Origin: Bradyrhizobium sp. CIAT3101
GTDB taxonomy: Bacteria; Pseudomonadota; Alphaproteobacteria; Rhizobiales; Xanthobacteraceae
NCBI RefSeq assembly: GCF_029714945.1
Contig: NZ_CP121634.1
Span: 186,001 to 250,000 of the forward strand
DNA: 64,000 nt
Direction: 5' to 3'
The translations under genes and the position numbers were made by a program. A model generated the notes under the pieces. It made no database searches, was not told the origin of the DNA, and saw only the letters and a program-made list of their open reading frames with translations. Shown piece after piece: positions 7,746 to 15,684 of the stretch (its first letter is position 1; each line of letters opens with the position of its first letter).

Positions 7746-8258
7746 ATGATCGTGGGAGACGAATACCGCCGCTTGGAAAAGCGTCTCAACAACGCGCTGC
7801 TCAGCGGAAAGGCGAACCCTCGCGAGTCCATCTTCCTTCATAAGATCTCTACCCGAATTTCAGAATACGGAAAGAATGCCCGCCTTACGGACAGGCAAGC
7901 CTCATACTTGATGAGCATCCTCGATCGCCTCAGCCCGGCGAAAGCGCGAACAACAGCTTCAACGGCTCTTAAACCCGACGCCGACTCCAATCGCGGCGAG
8001 CCTAACAGTATGTCGATGGCCCAGGCCCCTGAGGCAAAATTGCCTGCTACCTCACCGGCGCTACCTTCTGAACGCGACGAGGCAATCCCACCCGACTCCA
8101 ACTTTTTCGTTCCACCTCCGTCCAACGAAGCCACGTTCTCCCAACTTCGCGCGGAAGATATACAAGTCCCAAAGGACTGGATTTCGAAAGCCTTGGCCAG
8201 GGCTGCGGCCCGCCGCGAACACGAAGAACTACTCAAGAAATTAGGCCGTCGACTCTGA
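7746..8258 (+). CDS. Hypothetical 170-aa charged protein
   Basis: No family is recognised. The N-terminal 60 residues look helical and charged (EYRRLEKRLNNALLSGK; LTDRQASYLMSILDRL). A Pro/Ala/Ser-rich linker of about 60 residues follows, and then a helical C-terminus (WISKALARAAARREHEELLK). The two-helix plus linker layout suggests an adaptor or DNA/protein-binding role, but this is a guess. The ATG at 7746 is chosen because GAGAGGAGAA lies just before it; a longer frame from 7584 would run through the hairpins and pyrimidine tract. It lies between the clamp operon and the nuclease gene on the same strand. Confidence 0.6.
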   Translation: MIVGDEYRRLEKRLNNALLSGKANPRESIFLHKISTRISEYGKNARLTDRQASYLMSILDRLSPAKARTTASTALKPDADSNRGEPNSMSMAQAPEAKLPATSPALPSERDEAIPPDSNFFVPPPSNEATFSQLRAEDIQVPKDWISKALARAAARREHEELLKKLGRRL

Positions 8259-8397
8259 TCCTAGATACTCCGGGATCCACATTCATTGGAACTCGGCTAA
8301 CCTGTTCGTCACCAGCATCTCGGCGTCAGGGTCAACTCATTAGCCGCTTCGCAGAATCTCTCTCGCCACAACGGCCCACAATAAAGAGAGAGACACC

Positions 8398-9591
8398 TTG
8401 ACCAACGCAGATCCAACGATCCCGCCTCATGCTTCATCTGGTACTCGTGGGCGGAAATCGAGATTTCAGCAGCTTGCGCGCACGCCATGGATACCCGAAC
8501 GCTTGCTCGCGCAGTTTGGGGGAGCGTGCGAGATTGATTCCCGGTTCCGGCGAGCGGCGCGCATGCTCCAGATATTGTGGATGCGCGACAACGATATCCC
8601 GAACGCGTTGGCCAACGGCGAGCCCGGATCGCATCTTGCTTCATATCTCCGTGCGGATGCTGCCGAGGAGGGGAAGAACTTCCTCACTCCGGACATTCAC
8701 CTCCTCGCTTTGAGGGACCTTCTGCTTCTCAGGGAAGAAGATGCGGCGGTCGATGAAGACCGACTCCTGATGAACAGCGTTTCGTCGATGCCCGCAACCC
8801 TGAATTGTCTTGGCCCATTGGCGTTGAATCTCAAACTTGCCGGCCGAGTGTTCAAACAACTCCTTCCAAACTTCGTTCAATCCGTGGACCGGATCATTTT
8901 CGAACATTCACCAGGCCGCCGAAGCGAAAAATATCTGAGCGATCGATCGGCGTTTGATGCAGCAGTGTTCGTAAAGACTCCCGATCAAGACAAGGGCGTA
9001 ATCTACCTTGAGTTGAAGTACACGGAAAGCTTGGATCATACCACAAAGCCGTGGAAACCCAGGCAGCTCGAAGCCCTCCGTGAGGTCGCTCTCTACAAAG
9101 ACCCAGATAGTCCAATCCTCCACTCCGGACCCTGCGAGCAGCTCACTCGCGAACACATGACCGCCCAGTTGGCAGTCCGAAATGGCGCGGTGCCCAGAGC
9201 CTGCTTCGTCGGGATTGGCCCAAGCCTAAACCGGCGTGTCCAAGCAGCTTTCCGCGTCTACGCGAACGAGCTCCTCCCGCTGGATCCTGCTGACGGATCC
9301 CAGGTGCCGTTCCATCACTTCACGCTCGAGGCTTTGATCGATGCGATTGATGTCGCCGGCGACAGGGACACGGCCGATCGCCTCTGGCAGCGCTACTGCA
9401 ACTTCCAGCGCATCTATGATGCGGCTCTTAACGTTCTGGCGCCGAGGCTCAGTTCAGACGTCGCGGCGGGCGGGTCGCAGGCGGCGTCATACGAGGACAG
9501 AGCAGACGGCGCCGGAAAGCGAGCCGTGCGAATCGACAAGGGCAATACCGACCCGGTTGTTGCCGCACCTGGGGCCAGCCGCCATGATTGA
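8398..9591 (+). CDS. PD-(D/E)XK superfamily nuclease (PGN_0703-like)
   Basis: The 397-aa product carries a PD-(D/E)XK-type core. It has an early acidic residue E169 (IFEHSPGR), D187 in SDRSAFDAAVF, and E205-x-K207 in IYLELKYTE, spaced as in restriction-like endonucleases. The pattern resembles the PGN_0703 family of putative restriction endonucleases. The start is probably TTG 8398 behind AAAGAGAGAGA. Its 3' end overlaps the DUF2958 gene (ATGATTGA), so the two are co-translated. It follows the clamp genes on the same strand, and a nuclease recruited by a clamp is one possible role. DNA cleavage is expected for the fold but not shown. Confidence 0.72.
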   Translation: MTNADPTIPPHASSGTRGRKSRFQQLARTPWIPERLLAQFGGACEIDSRFRRAARMLQILWMRDNDIPNALANGEPGSHLASYLRADAAEEGKNFLTPDIHLLALRDLLLLREEDAAVDEDRLLMNSVSSMPATLNCLGPLALNLKLAGRVFKQLLPNFVQSVDRIIFEHSPGRRSEKYLSDRSAFDAAVFVKTPDQDKGVIYLELKYTESLDHTTKPWKPRQLEALREVALYKDPDSPILHSGPCEQLTREHMTAQLAVRNGAVPRACFVGIGPSLNRRVQAAFRVYANELLPLDPADGSQVPFHHFTLEALIDAIDVAGDRDTADRLWQRYCNFQRIYDAALNVLAPRLSSDVAAGGSQAASYEDRADGAGKRAVRIDKGNTDPVVAAPGASRHD

Positions 9592-9925
9592 CACTGATCT
9601 GCTCACGGTCGAAGACCGCGTTCGGCTCTTGGTCAACGCTTTGGCTGACGACCAAGATCCAGTGCCTGTTGCCAAGCTTTTCACGCCTGACGCAGGCGCA
9701 ACTTGGTTGCTTGTGCAATGTGACCCCGATGAGCCGGACCGAATCCTCGCCCTGTGTGACCTTGCTCTTGGACATCCCGAGCTCGGTTGGGTCCATCTGG
9801 CCGAAATCAGGGAAGTTAGAGGCCGCCTAGGCCTCCCCGTGGAACGGGACCTTCATTTCACCGCGGACAAGCCGATCTCGGCATACGCGGCGGAAGCCCG
9901 AGCCAAGGGCCGCATCGTTGCGTAA
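9584..9925 (+). CDS. DUF2958 family protein
   Basis: The 113-aa protein matches the DUF2958 pattern: an early LAVKF-like segment (VPVAKLFTPDAGATWLLVQ), a middle LCDLALGHPELGWVHLAEI, and the conserved GLPVERDLHF near the C-terminus. The function of DUF2958 is unknown; it is common on plasmids and integrative elements. The start ATG 9584 lies inside the end of the nuclease gene, and the stop overlaps the next small gene, so three genes form one tight unit. Confidence 0.8.
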   Translation: MIDTDLLTVEDRVRLLVNALADDQDPVPVAKLFTPDAGATWLLVQCDPDEPDRILALCDLALGHPELGWVHLAEIREVRGRLGLPVERDLHFTADKPISAYAAEARAKGRIVA

Positions 9926-10136
9926 GAAGCGAAAGCACTGCGAACATCAGTGGGACCACGAGTCCCACTGCCAACCTGCCTTCATCAACAGCTACACGTG
10001 CGTAAGCTGCGGCACCGCGTGGGAGGACGCGTGGTCCTGCGGTTGCGATGACGAGTGTCCGAACTGCGGAGTAGATGCGTCACCGATTGACAGCCAGCAA
10101 GTCGCCCCTTGTGCTTGTGACTACCTCGGACACTGA
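9918..10136 (+). CDS. Cys-rich zinc-ribbon-like mini-protein (72 aa)
   Basis: The protein has nine Cys residues in CxxC and CxC arrangements (YTCVSCGTAW, SCGCDDECPNCG, APCACDYLGH) and an N-terminal CEHQWDH. This fits one or two zinc ribbons. The TTG start at 9918 overlaps the end of the DUF2958 gene by eight bases. Small zinc-ribbon genes often accompany DUF2958 on mobile elements. The role is unknown. Confidence 0.7.
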   Translation: MRKKRKHCEHQWDHESHCQPAFINSYTCVSCGTAWEDAWSCGCDDECPNCGVDASPIDSQQVAPCACDYLGH

Positions 10137-10533
10137 GACCGAAGACGCGCCCCGACCGAATGCCCGCACGTGCTCGTCCGCTATGAATCGCATTCAGGAC
10201 CACAAGCGGAGAGTTTGATCATTCGCTCCACCAACCACGCAAAAAAATGCAACTGCGAACCCGCACGAAACGGCTATATTTTCTTGCCCCCACCCACCGC
10301 CATCCACCTCCGCCCACCTACCTTCCCCTACCCCCTCCCAACCTTACCTTCCCAACCCGATCTCCCTGCCCTTACGCCACAGCTACATTGGGAAGCTCAA
10401 GAAGGACGGCGCTATTTCCGGCAAATGGCCCAGACCGGCGCGGTGCAACTTCTCCCTCATAGATGGGCTGCGCGAACGCAACATAACGACCCCGCAGCCG
10501 AATTCGCGAGAACCACTATCTGCGTGAGGAACG
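10137..10533 (+). other. 397-bp gap with C-rich tract and small coding remnant
   Basis: This gap holds the C-rich tract described separately (10272-10380). After it, one frame reads SYIGKLKKDGAISGKWPRP through to TGA at 10525-10527 without a clear start. It may be the end of a lost gene upstream of the ligase. Nothing else is seen. Confidence 0.35.
10272..10380 (+). repeat. C-rich tract, copy 1
   Basis: A TATATTTTCTTGCCCCCACC head is followed by about 95 bases made almost only of C, T and A with repeated CCACC/CCCACC units. The opposite strand is G-run-rich and could form G-quadruplex-like structures. A second tract with nearly the same head lies at 11312-11440, so the tract and the ligase behind it appear to have been duplicated together. 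Confidence 0.6.
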
Positions 10534-11232
10534 ATGACTGCCCCGGAGATCAGCAATCCACGTTCGTGGAACGGAATGGCTCTGGCCGGCGACTGGGCGG
10601 TGTCATTGAAACTAGATGGAGTTCGCGCAATCTGGGGCGAGGACGGTTGGGTCAGCAGAGCGAACAAGCCTTTGCATAACCTGCCGCCGTGGCGAGATGG
10701 CCAACCGAGAGATTGCGAGGTCTTCGTCAACAATTTCCGCGACACGATTCGAGCCACCCGTACCAAGTGCCTCAAACGAGACACGCCGCCGATCACGCGA
10801 CAGCACCTCTACGGTCTCGCCCCGCTCGATCCACGCCTTCATTGGGGCACCTTAACGAACCCCGCTCCCGCGGACATTCGGGCCATGTTAGGCCGCGCCA
10901 ACGCTTTAAACTACGAGGGCATCGTCCTGCGTCAGGGCGAACACTGGATTAAGGTGAAAGCGACGGAAACGCACGATGTCCTCATCACCTCGGTCTCAGA
11001 GGGGACGGGCAAACACCGCGGCCGGCTAGGCTTCGTCACAACAGCCAGGGGTGCCGTGGGCGCGGGCTTTACGGACAGCGAGCGCGAAATCCTGTGGGCT
11101 GAAGCCAACGCCGGGCGACTGGTCGGCCAAGTCATCGAAGTCACCTGCATGCAGCTGACGGACCACGGCAACTTTCGCCATCCGGTCTTCATCCGCATGC
11201 GCCCCGACAAGTTGATTGATGGTACTGCTTGA
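10534..11232 (+). CDS. Compact ATP-dependent DNA ligase
   Basis: DNA ligases seal nicks through a lysyl-AMP intermediate. This 232-aa protein has motif I KLDGVR with nucleophile K26, a shortened motif III region (CEVFVNNF, E62), motif IV YEGIVLR (E128) and motif V WIKVKA (K140, K142). An OB-fold of the bacterial ligase type starts near 150 (GTGKHRGRLG; VIEVTCMQLTDHGNFRHP). It is as small as the Lig E/phage-like class and has no nuclease or primase domain. The start ATG 10534 follows GTGAGGA. It could act with the island's clamp or Ku, but this is inference. A decayed second copy follows at about 11463. Confidence 0.82.
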   Translation: MTAPEISNPRSWNGMALAGDWAVSLKLDGVRAIWGEDGWVSRANKPLHNLPPWRDGQPRDCEVFVNNFRDTIRATRTKCLKRDTPPITRQHLYGLAPLDPRLHWGTLTNPAPADIRAMLGRANALNYEGIVLRQGEHWIKVKATETHDVLITSVSEGTGKHRGRLGFVTTARGAVGAGFTDSEREILWAEANAGRLVGQVIEVTCMQLTDHGNFRHPVFIRMRPDKLIDGTA

Positions 11233-11311
11233 TCGGTGACGGTCCGACGCCCGCGACCGTTTCGCTATGACCATTGGGCAAAAAATCAGCGGCACGAGGT
11301 GCTGTCAAATC

Positions 11312-11440
11312 GGTATATTTTTTGCCCCCACCGCCACCTACCGTCACCCACCCTCCCACCCACCGCCATTCACCCTCACCTTGATCGCCGCCGCCCACCC
11401 GCACCACCAACACTTACCTCCCTCTCCACGCCACTTTCAG
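11312..11440 (+). repeat. C-rich tract, copy 2
   Basis: It starts with GGTATATTTTTTGCCCCCAC and continues as a C/A/T tract with CCACC, CCCACC and CGCC units, matching copy 1 in head, length and base use. An A-run (GCAAAAAA) lies 30-35 bases before both heads, a further sign that the two are copies of one region. It precedes the decayed ligase. Confidence 0.55.
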
Positions 11441-11462
11441 ATAGCGCTAGTGAGCAAGGATG

Positions 11463-11735
11463 GCGCGGCTCTCCTCGATTCACGCCTTCGTTGGAGCACC
11501 GGCCCAAATTCTAGCCCCGCGGCCAAGTGCCCAGAGGCCGTGTCCTTGGTCAAGACCGGCAAGCGGGCAAGATCATGCGGTTTCGATCTTCGACCTCCTC
11601 ATCACCAATCGCAAGCAAAAGGGGGGACTAAGCCTCGCCCCAACGACGGCGGGAGCCAGCTCTACAGACGATTGCATAAGAGCCTAGGCGTTGATGCGCC
11701 ACGCCGTTTTCATCCGAATGTGCCCCGACAAAAGC
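11463..11735 (+). pseudogene. Decayed second copy of the DNA ligase gene
   Basis: Several blocks match the intact ligase at the DNA level in the same order. CTCGATTCACGCCTTCGTTG (11472-11491) corresponds to the ligase around 10828. A CTCCTCATCACC block (about 11597) corresponds to 10979. CATCCGAATGTGCCCCGACA (11711-11730) corresponds to the ligase end near 11190. Stretches between the blocks are missing and no frame stays open, so this is an internally deleted pseudogene from a tandem duplication. Confidence 0.7.
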
Positions 11736-11819
11736 TACGGCTTTGACTCCAAGGATGCGGGCCCGAGCGTAGGTTGCCATTTCATGCTCGCGCAACAAAG
11801 AACATAGGAGAGGAGTTTT

Positions 11820-11864
11820 ATGACACTTGGAAATCGCGGTAGAATTCATCTTACAATTCACTAG
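11820..11864 (+). CDS. 14-codon upstream ORF (possible leader peptide)
   Basis: AGGAGAGGAG followed by TTTT gives a strong ribosome site directly before ATG 11820, which encodes MTLGNRGRIHLTIH and a stop at 11862-11864. The next gene starts 15 bases later. The ribosome site is far better than that of the downstream gene, so coupled translation or a leader role is possible. It may also be a chance ORF. Confidence 0.35.
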   Translation: MTLGNRGRIHLTIH

Positions 11865-11878
11865 GGAAAGTTGATCGA

Positions 11879-12118
11879 ATGCCCAAGAAACGAATAAGAA
11901 AAGCCGGAACGAGTGATTTATCGCGCGCGGCCAAAAAGTGGCACAAAGAAGTCACACGCTACTTGGAGCGACGGATGAATGTAGCGGAGGACCGAGAGGA
12001 CGATATTGAGATGAGCTATTTGTACACCTGCCAATTGGCGCTCGCTATTTGTGAACAACTTGGCATCGGTTTGGAGCAACCAGATTTAGGGGTGATGACG
12101 CCCTCTTCTCACGCCTGA
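11879..12118 (+). CDS. Hypothetical 79-aa basic protein
   Basis: The protein starts with a basic MPKKRIRKAG segment and has a helical middle with charged residues (KKWHKEVTRYLERRMN; YLYTCQLALAICEQLG). No family is recognised. The gap before it holds a short ORF with a strong ribosome site. Codon use and AT content are like the island. It ends about 150 bp before the hairpin at 12271. Confidence 0.5.
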   Translation: MPKKRIRKAGTSDLSRAAKKWHKEVTRYLERRMNVAEDREDDIEMSYLYTCQLALAICEQLGIGLEQPDLGVMTPSSHA

Positions 12119-12270
12119 TAGCCTCCTCGAGGGCTCGCAAGATCCCTTTGCGCTGAATGAAACACAAATACGCTTCGTGCGAATCTTCCCAGAGCAGCGA
12201 CGAGGGGTACCGGCACGTGAGGGACTCAGAAAACGTGGCGTAGCCTGATGACTCGCAAGGTGCGAAGCTT

Positions 12271-12294
12271 AAAGAGCCCCGAAAGGGGCTCTTT
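12271..12294. terminator. Perfect hairpin with GAAA tetraloop between convergent genes
   Basis: AAAGAGCCCC (12271-12280) pairs fully with GGGGCTCTTT (12285-12294) around a GAAA tetraloop. The A/T ends give a short U-run in either direction. It lies between the plus-strand 79-aa gene and the minus-strand XRE gene, as expected for a bidirectional terminator. Confidence 0.8.
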
Positions 12295-12305
12295 CCATAA
12301 GAAGA

Positions 12306-12536
12306 CTACTTTTTCCGCGCTTTCTTGGGGGGCGGCTTCAGAAACTCGGCAGCCTCGACGTCCAGTACCTTTGCCAGCTTTCCGATTATTTCCAGGCCTA
12401 CGAACGTCCCACCCTTTTCCAGCTTGCTCATATACGTTCGATTCACGCCGGCCTCATAGGCCAAATCCTCTTGGGACAGTCCTTTGGCGTGCCGAAAGTG
12501 GCGCAGGTTCGCTGCAAAGACTTGGCGGAGGTCCAT
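12306..12536 (-). CDS. XRE-family HTH transcriptional regulator
   Basis: The 76-aa protein is nearly all one Cro/C1-type helix-turn-helix: VFAANLRHFRHAKGLSQEDL, then the recognition helix in NRTYMSKLEKGGTFVG, then IIGKLAKVLDVEAAEFL. A basic tail ends it (KKARKK). It is divergent from the membrane and signalling cluster starting at 12671 and may control it. The ligand and operator are unknown. Confidence 0.85.
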   Translation of the reverse strand: MDLRQVFAANLRHFRHAKGLSQEDLAYEAGVNRTYMSKLEKGGTFVGLEIIGKLAKVLDVEAAEFLKPPPKKARKK

Positions 12537-12670
12537 GCCTCAGCCAATCAAGGCACCGCTTATTAACCCACCGCTTTAAACAGACAAAATTCTGGACTTG
12601 GTGCCGATAGAAACATTACAACCCGACAACCGAACCTAGATTGCGCAGCGGGCTAACACTGGGGGCCAAT

Positions 12671-13243
12671 TTGACCAATACAGTCGCAAGCGACGAAGAG
12701 TGGTTTTATGCACAGGGCGGCCAACGCAAAGGCCCTGTACCCACAGGCACGCTACGCGAACTCCTGGCGACCCAGGCAATCGACGGAGAGACCCAAATCT
12801 GGCGTAAGGGCTTGGCTAACTGGCAACCGCTGCGCACAACGGAAATCGGGACACAGCTCAAGGATATCCCACCACCCATCGCCGCGAGCCATGTGAACAA
12901 CGGTTTGGTGTGGGCGCTCGCCTTCGCGCCGCTCGCCTATCTTTTCGTTGATGTCGCGCTGCTTAACTACCAAAACAGTCATCCGGCAGGTGACGAGTTT
13001 TTCGAGGCATTTCTATCACCGCTCAGTTGGCTCGTTCCGGTGCTGACGAATGCGGTGCTGTGCCTAGTCGACACAGAACAGCTCAAGCGTGCCGGCTACA
13101 GCTCCGGGTGGCTGACGCTCTTCGCGCTACTATTGGCACCGGTCTATCTTTTCGTACGCGCGCAACGCCTGGGCCAGACGCCGACTTATGGTTTCGTTTG
13201 GATCGCCACGTTCATCGTATCGATCATTTTACGGGCAGCGTGA
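12671..13243 (+). CDS. GYF_2 (DUF4339) domain membrane protein
   Basis: The N-terminal part (about 10-55) is a GYF_2/DUF4339 domain: EEWFYAQGGQRKGPVPTGTL, then IWRKGLANWQPL. Such domains bind proline-rich peptides. Several hydrophobic helices follow (WALAFAPLAYLFVDVALL; LTLFALLLAPVYLFV; FVWIATFIVSIIL), so it sits in the membrane. TTG 12671 is chosen because GGGGG precedes it; an upstream TTG at 12641 is possible. The stop at 13243 is directly followed by the GTG of the next gene. Confidence 0.75.
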   Translation: MTNTVASDEEWFYAQGGQRKGPVPTGTLRELLATQAIDGETQIWRKGLANWQPLRTTEIGTQLKDIPPPIAASHVNNGLVWALAFAPLAYLFVDVALLNYQNSHPAGDEFFEAFLSPLSWLVPVLTNAVLCLVDTEQLKRAGYSSGWLTLFALLLAPVYLFVRAQRLGQTPTYGFVWIATFIVSIILRAA

Positions 13244-13244
13244 C

Positions 13245-13676
13245 GTGCAAACAGATTCACATACAGACGACCTGATTTTCCTGGCCATATTTTTCCTCAC
13301 TATCGGCATCGTCTACATCGCACCGAGCATCGTGGCATTCCGGCGTAACCATCCAAACCGTTGGATCATCCTTGTCATCAACGTCGTCTTCGGGGGCACG
13401 ATCCTCGGCTGGGGGATTGCGATGGTTTGGGCGATGCGAGCGGCTCACCGCATAGGCGCTGTGAGCAGCGGCGGAGAGTCCGGCCTCAACCTGTTCGTTA
13501 ACGACGTGAGAAGGATTCAGATCGTGGATCCACCACCATTGCCGCAGACGTCCACCGCCCAAGAGCTGGAGCGCCTTCACGATCTCCTCGTCCGGGGAGC
13601 GATCTCCCAGGTCGAATTCGACAGCCTCAAGGCCAAACTGCTTGGCGCCGCCCCTCACATTGAGAAAGAACAATGA
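13245..13676 (+). CDS. Superinfection-immunity-type membrane protein with SHOCT domain
   Basis: The 143-aa product has two membrane helices matching the Imm_superinfect family (IGIVYIAPSIVAFRRNHPNR and INVVFGGTILGWGIAMVWAM; the family includes T4 Imm, which blocks DNA entry). A C-terminal SHOCT motif follows (ELERLHDLLVRGAISQVEF, ending KLL). Chromosomal members of this family are common and need not act in immunity. The GTG at 13245 comes one base after the stop of the GYF gene and is in frame, so the two are coupled. The next gene overlaps by ATGA. Confidence 0.8.
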   Translation: MQTDSHTDDLIFLAIFFLTIGIVYIAPSIVAFRRNHPNRWIILVINVVFGGTILGWGIAMVWAMRAAHRIGAVSSGGESGLNLFVNDVRRIQIVDPPPLPQTSTAQELERLHDLLVRGAISQVEFDSLKAKLLGAAPHIEKEQ

Positions 13677-14266
13677 AATTGCGACTGACTATCGTGGTTG
13701 CGCTTCTGCTCTCGGCCTTTCGAATCGGATATCTCAACGCGGAGGAACTCTCCTTCTATGAAAAGGAGACAGATAAGTGGTGGACAGTTTTCGGCGGAGC
13801 AAACGCGGAGACCGGGCAAGCCACTTGTTACGGTCGCGCGAACAAGAGGGACGGATCGTTCATTCAAATCCATCGCTCCCTCGTTGACGGTGAGGTCTGG
13901 GCCATCGTCCACGACACCGAATGGGAAATTCAAGGACCTGACCGAGGCCAGCTTCGCTGGAATTTCTTCAACGGTCTCAAGAACGGTCTCATCGCAGGTG
14001 CAAACTTCGACTATGTCCTCAAGGACAAGAACACGATCTTGATGCTGCAAATCGAGCCCAAGAACTTCTCGGAGGCGCTATGGAATGCCCGTTACTTCAC
14101 TCTTGTGATGCCCGGGAACGTTCCAAACATGTCGCTCAGTTTCGAGAACAAGGGCAGTTCGATGCTTTCATCGCTTGTAGAGTGCGTCAAACAGAACGAG
14201 ACGAAATACAAGAACTTCAAGCCGTCCCCGGAAAAAGTTCCGGACTCGGTGAAGGAACAGCTCTGA
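13673..14266 (+). CDS. Exported hypothetical protein (197 aa)
   Basis: A signal peptide is visible (MKLRLTIVVALLLSAFRIGY, cleavage near NAEE at about 23). The mature part has alternating strands and a late Cys pair that is far apart (TCYGRA and VECVKQ), possibly a disulfide. No family is recognised. It overlaps the superinfection-type gene by ATGA and so belongs to the same operon. Confidence 0.65.
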   Translation: MKLRLTIVVALLLSAFRIGYLNAEELSFYEKETDKWWTVFGGANAETGQATCYGRANKRDGSFIQIHRSLVDGEVWAIVHDTEWEIQGPDRGQLRWNFFNGLKNGLIAGANFDYVLKDKNTILMLQIEPKNFSEALWNARYFTLVMPGNVPNMSLSFENKGSSMLSSLVECVKQNETKYKNFKPSPEKVPDSVKEQL

Positions 14267-14366
14267 GGCCGCTTGCGCGTGCACCGGTTACGGCAATGGC
14301 CGGAAGTAGCTCAATGTGTCACACACCAGCGAAGCTGCCCACAATAGATCGAGCGAGTGTCTGAGT

Positions 14367-15128
14367 ATGCCGGGCTGGACCGTTGCTGCTTTCACCCATC
14401 GTGGTCGTGTGCGCCCGAACAACGAGGACGCTATCGCGATCGACAACCGTGTCCTCATCGGCGACATGGACGCGCCGATAGTCGTGACGTCACCGAATGA
14501 TTGCCGCCTCCTAATGATCGCGGATGGGATGGGTGGCCACGCGCACGGCGCGATGGCCAGCCGAGCGGTCCTCGATCATCTGGTCGCTGCGATCGATCGG
14601 CTTTCAAATCCCGCCTCTTGCGCCGAAGTGATCGAGGAAGCCAGTCAACACCTTTATGAACTCATGCAGGAGCACCCGGAAGCACTCGGCATGGGCTCCA
14701 CCCTCGTTGGAGCCGTCCTGAAGGTCGACCAGCTAGTCACATTCAACATTGGCGACAGCCGCAGCTACCTCTTCAGCGGAAACCAATTGGTGCAGCTCAG
14801 CCACGATGATGTACCCGAAGGCGAGAGCAGCCACTTCGGTCCCCGCCGGTCCCATGCCCTCACTCAGGCGCTGGGCGGCTCTTCGTTTCCGTTGTCGATC
14901 GGACCGCACGTCACCGTTGATGCGCCGCTCGCACCCCGCGAGACCTTACTTCTCTGCAGCGACGGCCTCACCGACATGGTCAGCGGCCAAGCGATCAGCG
15001 ACACGTTGAGAACAGCCAAGAACCCTCTTCAGGCCACGAAGAGACTCGCCGCCATGGCATTTAGCGCCGGAGCACGAGACAACATCTCCTTGTTGGTCGC
15101 ACGCTGCCTGGACGCGCCTGAATCGTAG
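14367..15128 (+). CDS. PP2C-family Ser/Thr protein phosphatase
   Basis: PPM/PP2C enzymes remove phosphate from Ser/Thr using two metal ions. The 253-aa protein shows the family signs in order: GRVRPNNEDAIAID near the start, MIADGMGGHAHGAMAS (metal-binding Asp and GG), FNIGDSRSYLF, LLLCSDGLTDMV and ARDNISLLVARC. The length is that of the stand-alone bacterial form. ATG 14367 is chosen; an in-frame GTG upstream would add residues with no PP2C match. No Ser/Thr kinase gene is in the cluster, so the substrate is unknown. Confidence 0.9.
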   Translation: MPGWTVAAFTHRGRVRPNNEDAIAIDNRVLIGDMDAPIVVTSPNDCRLLMIADGMGGHAHGAMASRAVLDHLVAAIDRLSNPASCAEVIEEASQHLYELMQEHPEALGMGSTLVGAVLKVDQLVTFNIGDSRSYLFSGNQLVQLSHDDVPEGESSHFGPRRSHALTQALGGSSFPLSIGPHVTVDAPLAPRETLLLCSDGLTDMVSGQAISDTLRTAKNPLQATKRLAAMAFSAGARDNISLLVARCLDAPES

Positions 15129-15144
15129 CGAAAGGAATCACCGG

Positions 15145-15684
15145 ATGGGGTTAGGATATCTTTTCAAGATCGGCTCCGTTGTTGCGACCTGCGCCGCCAT
15201 CAACTGCGCGAGCAGTCGCGCAGAGGTCATCGTGTACAAAGAAGCTTGCGGGCATGACGCATTTGAAAACTGGAACCTGACATGCAAGATCGAAAGGAAC
15301 ACCTTCACCGCTGACCCCAGCGATTACCGGTCTGCCGCATTCAAGGACATCCGATCGATAACGATCTGCGCTTCGTTCAACAACGGTGGCGGATTGAACG
15401 TCCCCGCAACCATCGTTCACAACTACGGCGACGGCAGGCAGTCCAAACCAACAGAGCTCTTCGACACCGTAAGGTTTGAGGGTGGTTTGACGACCCACAG
15501 AGTGTCCTGGGCGGGAACAAATCCGAGGCTCGTTCCGGCAGGGACCCCGGCGTGGAGCATGCGAGCCGATCTGCTCCAAACTGGCCGCCAGAATTCGTTC
15601 ACTTACACGGAGACCCTCCTGAACGGCCAACGGCCAATCGGAGAGATACGGGCCTCATGCAGCTTTCTTGAGGACGACAAATGA
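15145..15684 (+). CDS. Exported hypothetical protein (179 aa)
   Basis: The N-terminus looks like a signal peptide (MGLGYLFKIGSVVATCAAIN, cleavage near SSRAEV). The mature region has four or more Cys (ACGHDAF, LTCKIE, ITICASF, RASCSF), consistent with disulfides in the periplasm. No family is recognised. It starts 16 bp after the PP2C gene, with GAAAGGAA before the ATG, and its stop overlaps the ATG of the following broken gene. Confidence 0.6.
   Translation: MGLGYLFKIGSVVATCAAINCASSRAEVIVYKEACGHDAFENWNLTCKIERNTFTADPSDYRSAAFKDIRSITICASFNNGGGLNVPATIVHNYGDGRQSKPTELFDTVRFEGGLTTHRVSWAGTNPRLVPAGTPAWSMRADLLQTGRQNSFTYTETLLNGQRPIGEIRASCSFLEDDK

Noticed and set aside
10170..10679. Long frames across the C-rich tract at 10,270-10,380
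   Set aside because: The translation is low-complexity Pro/Thr/Leu made by the tract and runs into the ligase gene in the wrong frame.
10272..11440. CRISPR array suggested by repeated CCACC units
   Set aside because: No repeat of constant length with unique spacers; the two tracts are low-complexity and there are no cas genes.
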